A DNA stretch of 5,196 nucleotides from Bacteroidota bacterium (GTDB taxonomy: Bacteria > Bacteroidota > Bacteroidia > J057): assembly GCA_004292985.1 (NCBI GenBank), contig RDXT01000468.1:1-5196 (forward strand). The letters are read 5' to 3'. A program made the translations under genes and the position numbers. The notes under the pieces are model-generated. The model worked only from the letters and a program-made list of their open reading frames with translations, did not search any database and was not told the origin of the DNA. Shown one piece after another: positions 1-5,047 of this stretch. Each line of letters starts with the position of its first letter. Positions within the stretch are counted from its first letter, which is position 1.

Positions 1-68
1 CCCGCCATCGCTGCTACCTGCGCGATTCCGCTGCCCATCGCACCGCAGCCGAGAATGCCTATTTTCAT
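1..68 (-). CDS. paaH: 3-hydroxyacyl-CoA dehydrogenase, N-terminal fragment (probable PaaH)
   Basis: This is the first 22 codons of a gene cut by the left edge of the window. The reading MKIGILGCGAMGSGIAQVAA shows a beta strand followed by a glycine-rich GxGxxG turn (residues 7-12), the NAD-binding Rossmann start typical of 3-hydroxyacyl-CoA / 3-hydroxybutyryl-CoA dehydrogenases. The ATG lies 10 nt after the paaD stop and has a good ribosome binding site, so it is the last visible gene of the paaABCD operon. In the phenylacetate pathway PaaH oxidises 3-hydroxyadipyl-CoA to 3-oxoadipyl-CoA with NAD+. The PaaH assignment rests on operon position; the visible residues support only the family, and a general 3-hydroxybutyryl-CoA dehydrogenase would start the same way. 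Confidence 0.8.
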   Translation of the reverse strand, partial: MKIGILGCGAMGSGIAQVAAMA

Positions 69-73
69 GTAAG

Positions 74-80
74 TTCCTTT
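74..80 (-). promoter_or_regulatory. Ribosome binding site for the paaH-like gene
   Basis: The minus strand reads AAAGGAA, 5 nt before the ATG at 66-68, and overlaps the TAA stop of paaD. It is the only strong Shine-Dalgarno-like sequence in the paa operon. It fixes the start of the partial gene and fits translational coupling with paaD. Confidence 0.6.
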
Positions 81-564
81 ATTTCAGGCATTTAAAATAG
101 TCGAAAGGCTCCAGGCACGCTTTGCAGCGGTAGAGGGATTTGCAGGCAGTAGAGCCAAATAAACTCAGCAGCTCTGTCTGCGCAGACCCGCACTGTGGGC
201 AGTGCACAATCGGCTCCGCCCCAAAAAGCGCGCGTGGGGTTGGCGTATCCACCGGAGGAGCAATGCCATAGGCCAGCAATTTTTCTTTACCCGCCTCCGA
301 AAGCCAGTCGGTGGTCCAGGCCGGGCTGAGCACCATCGTGATCTGTACCGAAAAACCTTCTGCTTCCAGCCGCTCCCGGACAGCGCTGCTGATCACATCC
401 ATCGCAGGGCAGCCTGAATAGGTGGGCGTAAGGCGCACCTCGACGGCATTTTCATGCACTTCGACCCCTCTGACCACCCCCAGATCCACGATTGAGAGTA
501 CCGGAACCTCCGGATCGCAGACATCTTCAAGCAGATGCAGGATATCATCGGCATTTATCACCAC
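79..564 (-). CDS. paaD: PaaD, phenylacetyl-CoA epoxidase accessory protein (MIP18/DUF59 family)
   Basis: PaaD is a cytoplasmic accessory protein needed for active phenylacetyl-CoA epoxidase. It is thought to help iron-sulfur maturation, probably of PaaE, and is not a stable subunit. The 161 residues have the family's usual length and two parts. An N-terminal MIP18-like domain (about 1-100) shows DPEVP at 17-21, DLGVV at 27-31 and TPTYSGCP at 46-53 with the conserved Cys52. A C-terminal zinc-ribbon-like tail has CPQC at 122-125, FGSTAC at 136-141, CKAC at 147-150 and a last Cys at 159. Two adjacent GTG codons could be the start. The outer one (562-564) is used here. The inner one (559-561) gives a GTGA 4-nt overlap with the paaC stop, matching the paaB-paaC junction, and is at least as likely. 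No ATG start is available in frame at this position. Confidence 0.95.
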   Translation of the reverse strand: MVINADDILHLLEDVCDPEVPVLSIVDLGVVRGVEVHENAVEVRLTPTYSGCPAMDVISSAVRERLEAEGFSVQITMVLSPAWTTDWLSEAGKEKLLAYGIAPPVDTPTPRALFGAEPIVHCPQCGSAQTELLSLFGSTACKSLYRCKACLEPFDYFKCLK

Positions 565-1307
565 TGAGCGCCTGGATAAGTGCGTTGAAGGAACTGCATT
601 TCGGCCAGAATATAGCCCAGATGCTCGGTATGCACCCCGTCTTTGCCTCCTTTTCGGGCCGGACGGGTCTCGGGCTGGCGCAAGGTGGCCTCTTCGAGCA
701 CTTCAGTTATCTTTTTTTGCCATGCTGCTGCCACTATGTCAAGATCAGGGGCAATTCCCTCGGTCAGCAGTGTGATGTCTGTGGCGTTGGGCCGTGTCAG
801 TTCTCCGCAATACGGCCAGAGTTCATTTAGGGCTGTCTGCACCCGGCGGTGGCTTTCTTCGGTGCCATCGCCAAGGCGGATCACCCATTCGCTGCTCCAG
901 CGCAGGTGGTAGGTCGCTTCTTTGAGCGATTTGGCGGCAATAGCGGCCAGGCGCTCGTCGCGGCTCTGGCTCAGCGCCTCCAGAAAAGGCTGCTCGTAGG
1001 CATCGTACAGAAACTGGCGCATCACTGTCCGGCCAAAGTCGCCGTTGGGCAGCTCGGTCAACTGCACATTGCGAAAGTCCCAGCCATCGCGCAGGTAGGC
1101 GAGGTCGTCTTCGCTTCGGCCCTGCCCTTCGATTTCCGCCGCATATTGATACAGGCTCCGGGATTGGCCGATGAGGTCGAGCGCGAGGTTGGTCATGGCG
1201 ATGTCCTGCTCCAGGATAGGGCCGTGGCCGCACCACTCCGAGAGGCGGTGCCCCAGGATCAGGCTGTTGTCGGCCAGGCGCAGGGTATAGTCAAGCAGAG
1301 GATTCAC
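558..1307 (-). CDS. paaC: PaaC, structural subunit of ring-1,2-phenylacetyl-CoA epoxidase
   Basis: PaaC is the ferritin-like but non-catalytic partner that pairs with PaaA in the multicomponent oxygenase converting phenylacetyl-CoA to the ring 1,2-epoxide. At 249 residues it matches the family length. Family-typical blocks are LGHRLSEWCGHGPILEQDIA (18-37), KEATYHLRWSSEWVIRLGDG (129-148), and the C-terminal segment 220-249 with GVHTEHLG, ILAEMQ and a final YPGAQW. The start is GTG at 1305-1307. It overlaps the paaB TGA as GTGA, and the product begins MNPLLDYTLRLADNSLILGH, as expected for the family. The stop overlaps the start of paaD, so paaB, paaC and paaD are probably translationally coupled. 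No frameshift or truncation is visible. Confidence 0.96.
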   Translation of the reverse strand: MNPLLDYTLRLADNSLILGHRLSEWCGHGPILEQDIAMTNLALDLIGQSRSLYQYAAEIEGQGRSEDDLAYLRDGWDFRNVQLTELPNGDFGRTVMRQFLYDAYEQPFLEALSQSRDERLAAIAAKSLKEATYHLRWSSEWVIRLGDGTEESHRRVQTALNELWPYCGELTRPNATDITLLTEGIAPDLDIVAAAWQKKITEVLEEATLRQPETRPARKGGKDGVHTEHLGYILAEMQFLQRTYPGAQW

Positions 1308-1579
1308 ATGTGTTCAATTTCGTCTGGAACCTGGTAAAAGGTCGGGTGGCGGTACACTTTGTCATTGGCCGGGTCAAAAAACGCGGCGCTGTCGTCGGGG
1401 TTGGAGGCGTGAATGTATTTCGACTCGACCACCCAGATGCTCACCCCTTCCATGCGGCGGGTATAGACATCGCGGGCGGCTTCGATGGCCATTTGCGCAT
1501 CGGCAGCGTGGAGGCTCCCCACATGCTTGTGGTCGAGACCCTGTTTGCTTCGGATAAATACTTCCCAGAGAGGCCACAT
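1304..1579 (-). CDS. paaB: PaaB, small subunit of ring-1,2-phenylacetyl-CoA epoxidase
   Basis: PaaB is a small subunit of the PaaABCE epoxidase complex that bridges PaaA-PaaC units and is required for activity. The 91-residue product is close to the usual length of about 95. It has the family pattern: WPLWEVFIRSKQGLDHKHVG (2-21), SLHAADAQMAIEAARDVYTR (22-41), EGVSIWVV (44-51), and an end rich in aromatic residues with DPANDKVYRHPTFYQVPDEI (69-88). The ATG at 1577-1579 is 11 nt after the paaA stop and has no clear Shine-Dalgarno sequence, which is common in Bacteroidota. The stop overlaps the GTG of paaC by 4 nt. Confidence 0.95.
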   Translation of the reverse strand: MWPLWEVFIRSKQGLDHKHVGSLHAADAQMAIEAARDVYTRRMEGVSIWVVESKYIHASNPDDSAAFFDPANDKVYRHPTFYQVPDEIEHM

Positions 1580-1590
1580 AGGGTATTGGG

Positions 1591-2532
1591 TTATACGGTC
1601 TGGCGCTGGTGTTTTTGGGCATAGGCAGTTGCCGCCTCTCGCACCCAGGCTCCTTGTTCATGGGCATCTACGCGGGCCTGGAGGCGCTCGCGGTTGCAGG
1701 GGCCGTTGCCGCTGAGTACCTGCTGAAACTCTTCCCAGTCTATGGCTCCGAAGTCATAGTGCTGGCGCTCCTCATTCCAGCGCAGATCTGCATCCGGCAC
1801 GCGGAGGCCGATAAATTCTGCCTGCGGAACGGTGTAATCCACAAATCGCTGGCGCAGCTCGTCGTTGGAGAAACGTTTGATCTTCCACTTCATGGACTGC
1901 GCCGAGTTGGGGGAGTCCGTATCGCTGGGACCAAACATCATCAGCGAAGGCCACCACCAGCGGTCAAGCGCATCCTGCGCCATGCGTTTCTGAGCTTCTG
2001 TGCCTTTGGTGAGGGTCATCATGATTTCATAACCCTGGCGCTGGTGAAAACTTTCTTCTTTGCAGACCCGCACCATCGCGCGCGCGTAGGGGCCGTAGGA
2101 GGCCCGGCAGAGCGGCACCTGGTTCATAATGGCAGCTCCATCCACCAGCCAGCCGATCGCGCCCATATCCGCCCATGTGAGGGTCGGGTAATTAAAGATG
2201 CTGGAGTATTTGGCTTTGCCGCTGTGGAGTTCATTCAGCAGCGTTTCGCGGTCCACACCGAGGGTTTCGCAGGCGGCATAGAGATAGAGGCCGTGGCCTG
2301 CTTCGTCCTGGACCTTGGCCAGCAGGGCCGCCTTGCGCCGCAGCGAGGGTGCGCGGGTGATCCAGTTGCCTTCGGGCAGCATCCCCACAATCTCCGAGTG
2401 CGCGTGCTGCGAAATCTGACGAATCAGTGTTTTGCGGTAGGCGGGGGGCATCCAGTCGCGAGGCTCTATTTTTACCTCCGCATCAATTTTTCCCTGGAAC
2501 AAAAGCTCAGGATTCACTTCCATTACTGACAT
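1591..2532 (-). CDS. paaA: PaaA, catalytic di-iron subunit of ring-1,2-phenylacetyl-CoA epoxidase
   Basis: PaaA is the oxygenase subunit: with O2 and electrons from PaaE it converts phenylacetyl-CoA to 1,2-epoxyphenylacetyl-CoA, the committing step of aerobic phenylacetate catabolism. The 313-residue protein is full length. Expected iron ligands are visible: Glu47 in HAHSEIVG, Glu77 and His80 in VQDEAGHGLYLY (an ExxH motif), Asp131 in GWLVDGAA as a possible ligand, and Glu160/His163 in CKEESFHQRQGYE (a second ExxH). The segment EGNWITRAPSLRRKAAL (54-70) is strongly typical of PaaA. Start is ATG at 2530-2532; Met4 at 2521-2523 is an alternative, and neither has a strong ribosome binding site. 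It is the first gene of the paaABCD-paaH unit, with a promoter and operator just upstream. Confidence 0.97.
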   Translation of the reverse strand: MSVMEVNPELLFQGKIDAEVKIEPRDWMPPAYRKTLIRQISQHAHSEIVGMLPEGNWITRAPSLRRKAALLAKVQDEAGHGLYLYAACETLGVDRETLLNELHSGKAKYSSIFNYPTLTWADMGAIGWLVDGAAIMNQVPLCRASYGPYARAMVRVCKEESFHQRQGYEIMMTLTKGTEAQKRMAQDALDRWWWPSLMMFGPSDTDSPNSAQSMKWKIKRFSNDELRQRFVDYTVPQAEFIGLRVPDADLRWNEERQHYDFGAIDWEEFQQVLSGNGPCNRERLQARVDAHEQGAWVREAATAYAQKHQRQTV

Positions 2533-2575
2533 AAGCGCTGCATTGAGAATCGTTTCACGTAAGCGGGTCCTATGG

Positions 2576-2605
2576 CAAAGATACGAAGATTACGAAAAAA
2601 ACAAA
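2576..2605 (-). promoter_or_regulatory. Promoter of the paaABCD-paaH operon (Bacteroidota type)
   Basis: On the minus strand, TTTG (2602-2605) is followed after 18 nt by TATCTTTG (2576-2583), a perfect TAnnTTTG -7 element. The spacing is about 1 nt shorter than the usual 19-21. Transcription would begin near 2568-2571, giving a leader of roughly 40 nt before paaA. The -33 element lies inside the palindromic operator, so a bound regulator should block polymerase. Confidence 0.6.
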
Positions 2606-2620
2606 CGTTTGTTAGTTTTG
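2600..2620. promoter_or_regulatory. Probable TetR (PaaR-like) operator upstream of paaA
   Basis: AACAAACGTTTGTT at 2600-2613 is a perfect 14-bp palindrome. The wider sequence CAAACGTTTGTTAGTTTTG (2602-2620) recurs with one change at 4523-4541, upstream of the TetR gene. The 14-mer CAAACGTTTGTTAG (2602-2615) also fits, with one mismatch, the CNAACGNNCGTTNG consensus that I recall for the Thermus TetR-family PaaR repressor. It covers the -33 element of the paaA promoter. The binding protein is inferred to be the TetR product encoded at 3879-4472. Confidence 0.6.
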
Positions 2621-2659
2621 GGGTGGTATGGTTTCTGGGGCGATGCCCATTTCACAGTT

Positions 2660-2761
2660 GCAAGGGGTTTCGCCCCTTGCTATCGTATTGCGCCCTTTCA
2701 GGGCTTAGACACTTCGTGTTATCTGCATTTGCGGCGCTTCGACAAGCTCCCCGTAAACGGG
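2660..2761. repeat. Cluster of five small hairpins between paaE and paaA
   Basis: Five inverted repeats follow each other with short gaps: GCAAGGGG/CCCCTTGC around TTTCG (2660-2680), GCCCT/AGGGC around TTC (2692-2704), ACAC/GTGT around TTC (2709-2719), GCTT/AAGC around CGAC (2736-2747) and CCCGT/ACGGG around AA (2750-2761). No T-run follows any stem on either strand, so these are not ordinary intrinsic terminators. The dense arrangement resembles REP/BIME-like intergenic repeats, an inference that needs copies elsewhere in the genome. No coding potential is apparent. On the minus strand the block lies between the paaE stop and the paaA promoter. Confidence 0.5.
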
Positions 2762-2780
2762 ACAGGCAGCGACCACAAGT

Positions 2781-2811
2781 CTGTTCCCTGAAAACTGTTC
2801 CCTGTTCCCTG
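2781..2811. repeat. Short direct repeats of TGTTCCCTG next to the paaE stop
   Basis: TGTTCCCTG occurs three times, at 2782-2790, 2796-2804 and 2803-2811. The last two overlap in a tandem 7-bp period (TGTTCCC), and the first is separated by AAAAC. The array ends directly against the paaE stop codon at 2812-2814. It may be a simple-sequence repeat prone to copy-number change, or part of the adjacent hairpin element. Confidence 0.6.
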
Positions 2812-3882
2812 TCAATCGAAGTCCACCACCACTTTTTCGCTGCGGGGGTGCGCCTGGCAGGTGAGGATAAATCCGGCGGCGATTTCATCGGGTTCGAGGC
2901 CGTAGTTGACATCCATGACTACTTCGCCTTCGATGAGCCGGGCGCGGCAGGTGCAGCAGACACCGCCTTTACAGGCGTAGGGGAGGTCGGCGCCGTGGCG
3001 CAGGGCCACATCGAGCAGGGCTTCGCCCTCCTGCGCCACCTCCATCTGAAACGAAACCCCGTCGAGTCGCACGCTTATCTGACTTACTTTTCCTGAGGGC
3101 TGTTTCCCGCTTTCGGAGGCCGCTTTTCCGGCACGGGGCGAGGCGGCAGCAAAGAGTTCGATATGAATGTGTTTCCGCTCCACGCCTGCGGCTTCGAGTT
3201 CTGCGCGGACTTCGAGCATCATTTCTTCCGGGCCGCAGATAAACCATTCATCCACCCCTTTTACAGAGATCAGGCGCTCAAAAAAGGCCCGGCATTTACC
3301 TGCATCTATCCGCCCGCCCAGAATAGGAGCATCGGGTAGCTCTCGGCTCAGCACGTGGTGGATCGCCAGACGGCCCATGTAGCGGTTTTTCAGCGATTCT
3401 ATTTCTTCTTTAAAGATCACAGAGGCGCGGCTGCGGTTGCCATATACCAGCGTAAACTCACTTTGCGGCTCTGTGCGGAGGGTGGTTTTGATCAGCGAAA
3501 GGATAGGGGTAATGCCACTCCCGGCGGCGAAGGCCACATAGCGTTTTTTGTGCGCCGGATCGAGCGGGGTAAAAAAGCGGCCTGCGGGGGGCAGGGTTTC
3601 GAGGACATCGCCTTCGTGGAGCGAGGTATGGGCGAAGGTAGAAAATACACCGCCCGGCACCAGCTTCACCGCTACACGTAGCTCCGCATCGAGGGGGCTG
3701 GAGCAGATCGAGTAGGAGCGGCGCAGTTCTTCCCCTCCAAGGTGGACACGAAAGGTAAGGTATTGACCCTGAGTGAATTGGAAGACGTTTTTCCATTCCT
3801 CCGGCACATCTAAGACCAGGGAAATACAGTCGGCGGTTTCGCTGCGGATCTCCCGGACGGGGAGCGGATAAAAGCGGGTCAT
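2812..3882 (-). CDS. paaE: PaaE, NADPH-dependent reductase of phenylacetyl-CoA epoxidase
   Basis: PaaE passes electrons from NADPH through FAD and a [2Fe-2S] cluster to the PaaA di-iron site. The 356 residues show three domains in the class-typical order. An FAD-binding barrel (about 1-105) has RRSYSICSS at 54-62. An NAD(P)-binding domain (about 112-245) has AAGSGITP at 119-126 and CGPEEMM at 216-222. A C-terminal plant-type ferredoxin domain (about 267-356) has ligands Cys304, Cys309, Cys312 and Cys342 in a CX4CX2CX29C pattern. Residues 247-267, rich in Ala, Ser and Lys, look like a flexible linker. The ATG at 3880-3882 overlaps the stop of the upstream TetR gene as ATGA, so the two genes are co-transcribed. 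Unlike the well-known paaABCDE order, paaE is not in line with paaABCD. Related reductases (e.g. HmpX/benzoate type) share this architecture, but the context favours PaaE. Confidence 0.93.
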   Translation of the reverse strand: MTRFYPLPVREIRSETADCISLVLDVPEEWKNVFQFTQGQYLTFRVHLGGEELRRSYSICSSPLDAELRVAVKLVPGGVFSTFAHTSLHEGDVLETLPPAGRFFTPLDPAHKKRYVAFAAGSGITPILSLIKTTLRTEPQSEFTLVYGNRSRASVIFKEEIESLKNRYMGRLAIHHVLSRELPDAPILGGRIDAGKCRAFFERLISVKGVDEWFICGPEEMMLEVRAELEAAGVERKHIHIELFAAASPRAGKAASESGKQPSGKVSQISVRLDGVSFQMEVAQEGEALLDVALRHGADLPYACKGGVCCTCRARLIEGEVVMDVNYGLEPDEIAAGFILTCQAHPRSEKVVVDFD

Positions 3883-4472
3883 GGGGCAGTGGCCTGTGTG
3901 AGTCCGTGGATCAAAATGGTTTCGATATCCCTTTCGAGCGTCTGGGGGCTGATTTCGCGGCCCGGCTTGTACCAGATCTCTACCCAGCGCACAGCGGCCA
4001 GGAGGGTAAACAGCGCGATTTTGGGGTTAACGGGCCTGAATTCGCCCGCTTCGATGCCTTTTTGGATCAGGGCCGCAAAACGCCGCTCATAGTCCCGGCG
4101 GATATGGGTAAATTCCGACAGATAGGGCTCCGGGAGGTGTTTCCATTCGTTGTTGGCAACCGAAACCGCCGATATATCATGGGTAATGATGGCGATGTGC
4201 ATCCGCAGCAGGGCGCGCACCTTTTCGGCATAAGTCGCCTCCATCTGCTCGGTCTGGCTCAGGTGCGACACATACTCGTGTGCGACCCGGAAGCATATCT
4301 CGCGCAGCAGTTCGTCTTTGGACTTGATATGGTTGTACAGGCTGGCCGCCTCGACCCCCACCCGCTCAGCCAGATCGCGCATAGATGCAGCTGTGTAGCC
4401 TTTTTCGCGAAAAAGCTGCCCGGCTTCCTCGATGATAAACTGCTTGCGGTTGCCTGATAATATTCGTGCCAT
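3879..4472 (-). CDS. TetR/AcrR-family transcriptional repressor, probable PaaR
   Basis: This 197-residue protein has the TetR layout. The N-terminal DNA-binding domain (about 5-55) includes FREKGYTAASMRDLAERVGV (21-40) and SLYNHIKSKDELL (44-56), the helix-turn-helix and the usual Y-H-x-x-K-D/E ending. An all-helical ligand-binding domain follows. Its end (161-190: RWVEIWYKPGREISPQTLER and onward) resembles acyl-CoA-responsive TetR repressors of the FadR/KstR2/PaaR kind, so phenylacetyl-CoA or a later CoA thioester is a plausible inducer. It overlaps paaE by 4 nt and is the first gene of that unit. The same 19-bp sequence lies upstream of both this gene and paaA, suggesting autorepression and control of the oxygenase operon. 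The start is ATG at 4470-4472 and no strong Shine-Dalgarno sequence is seen. The TetR family is certain; the PaaR role is inferred from context. Confidence 0.9.
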   Translation of the reverse strand: MARILSGNRKQFIIEEAGQLFREKGYTAASMRDLAERVGVEAASLYNHIKSKDELLREICFRVAHEYVSHLSQTEQMEATYAEKVRALLRMHIAIITHDISAVSVANNEWKHLPEPYLSEFTHIRRDYERRFAALIQKGIEAGEFRPVNPKIALFTLLAAVRWVEIWYKPGREISPQTLERDIETILIHGLTQATAP

Positions 4473-4494
4473 AACATCCCAGCATAAAGAAACT

Positions 4495-4526
4495 GCAACT
4501 TACAGCGGAGGAAGGAGATAGGCAAA
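4495..4526 (-). promoter_or_regulatory. Probable promoter of the tetR-paaE unit
   Basis: On the minus strand, TTTG (4523-4526) is followed after 20 nt by TAAGTTGC (4495-4502), an imperfect TAnnTTTG element. As at paaA, the -33 element falls inside the shared operator sequence. The -7 match is weaker than at paaA or rpsT, so the exact position is less sure. Confidence 0.45.
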
Positions 4527-4541
4527 CGCTTGTTAGTTTTG
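4523..4541. promoter_or_regulatory. Second copy of the probable TetR operator, upstream of tetR
   Basis: CAAACGCTTGTTAGTTTTG matches 2602-2620 at 18 of 19 bases, in the same orientation relative to the controlled gene, about 50 nt before the tetR start. The central palindrome is imperfect here (T to C at the seventh base), which could mean weaker binding than at paaA. The site is about 37 nt upstream of the rpsT -33 element, so rpsT is not obviously under its control. Confidence 0.6.
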
Positions 4542-4577
4542 TGCGGTAGCCTGATGTCTGAAAATTCTTGATAAAAG

Positions 4578-4608
4578 TTTGCGCTTTGTAAAATGCTCTG
4601 TATATTTG
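4578..4608 (+). promoter_or_regulatory. Promoter of rpsT (Bacteroidota type)
   Basis: TTTG at 4578-4581, a 19-nt spacer, and TATATTTG at 4601-4608 match the Bacteroidota primary sigma consensus (TTTG, 19-21 nt, TAnnTTTG) exactly. Transcription would begin near 4613-4616, leaving a leader of about 30 nt before the rpsT ATG. It is the best promoter in the window and the strongest local evidence for the phylum. Confidence 0.75.
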
Positions 4609-4645
4609 CCGTCCTGAAATCAAGAATCGAATCCGGCTACCCAAT

Positions 4646-4900
4646 ATGGCTCATCATAAGTCTGCACTCAAGCGCATCCGTCAAAACGCCAAGCGCCGCC
4701 TCCGCAACCGCTTCCAGAAAGTAGGTATGCGCCTCGCTGTCAAGCGTCTCCGTGGTACTCATAACAAAACTGAGGCCGCTGAACTGCTGCCCGCTGTTAT
4801 CAGCACCATTGATAAAGTGGCGAAGAAAAACATTATTCACAAGAATAATGCTTCCAACCTCAAGAGCAAACTCACCCGCTACGTAAATAAGCTGGCCTAA
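4646..4900 (+). CDS. rpsT: 30S ribosomal protein S20
   Basis: S20 is a primary binding protein of 16S rRNA in the small ribosomal subunit. The 84-residue basic product begins MAHHKSALKRIRQNAKRRLR, the family's hallmark N-terminus. It continues with basic, alanine-rich helices (VGMRLAVKRLRGTHNKTEAA at 27-46) and the end segment KNIIHKNNASNLKSKLTRYV (61-80). The length is normal for S20. The ATG at 4646-4648 has no Shine-Dalgarno sequence, as often seen for Bacteroidota ribosomal genes. It has its own promoter and is followed by an intrinsic terminator, so it is probably a single-gene transcript diverging from tetR-paaE. Confidence 0.97.
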   Translation: MAHHKSALKRIRQNAKRRLRNRFQKVGMRLAVKRLRGTHNKTEAAELLPAVISTIDKVAKKNIIHKNNASNLKSKLTRYVNKLA

Positions 4901-4959
4901 GCTTATCTGACCTGTCTTTTCCTATGTAGTCCCGTAGCGGACGATTTAGTATATATAAT

Positions 4960-4984
4960 AGCTCCCTCTCAGGGAGCTTTTTTT
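4960..4984 (+). terminator. Intrinsic terminator after rpsT
   Basis: The 8-bp stem AGCTCCCT/AGGGAGCT around a CTC loop spans 4960-4978. It runs directly into a run of T residues (4978-4984) on the plus strand, a textbook rho-independent terminator. It lies about 60 nt after the rpsT stop and 64 nt before the radC start, so it separates the two transcripts. Confidence 0.9.
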
Positions 4985-4985
4985 A

Positions 4986-5018
4986 TTGGCATTTCCGTTA
5001 CTTTCTTCGATATTTTTC
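4986..5018 (+). promoter_or_regulatory. Possible weak radC promoter
   Basis: TTG at 4986-4988 and TATTTTTC at 5011-5018 loosely match the -33 and -7 elements, with a 22-nt gap that is slightly long. A promoter is expected here because a terminator closes the rpsT transcript just upstream. The match itself is weak. Confidence 0.2.
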
Positions 5019-5047
5019 CAATAAAATACGCCATTCGCTCATTACCT

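Noticed and set aside
849..1337. Plus-strand open frame of 162 codons opposite paaC
   Set aside because: It is a mirror of paaC with no family motif, promoter or ribosome binding site.
1609..2529. Long plus-strand open frame of 306 codons opposite paaA
   Set aside because: It is exactly antisense to paaA, whose protein shows all expected iron-ligand motifs. The plus-strand product has no recognisable motif and is explained by the codon bias of a GC-rich gene on the other strand.
2660..2704. The first two hairpins as a terminator for paaE
   Set aside because: The stems are followed by no T-run on the minus strand (or on the plus strand), so an intrinsic terminator is not supported; a role in mRNA 3'-end stability remains possible.
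2781..2811. Repeats as a CRISPR array
   Set aside because: The units are 7-9 bp with no regular spacers, far from CRISPR repeat-spacer geometry, and no cas genes are present.
2543..3096. Plus-strand open frames crossing the paaE-paaA intergenic region
   Set aside because: They run through the promoter, the hairpin cluster and the 3' end of paaE; the translations are low-complexity in places and match nothing I know. Chance open frames.
3906..4457. Plus-strand open frame of 183 codons opposite the TetR gene
   Set aside because: Antisense shadow of a clear TetR-family gene.
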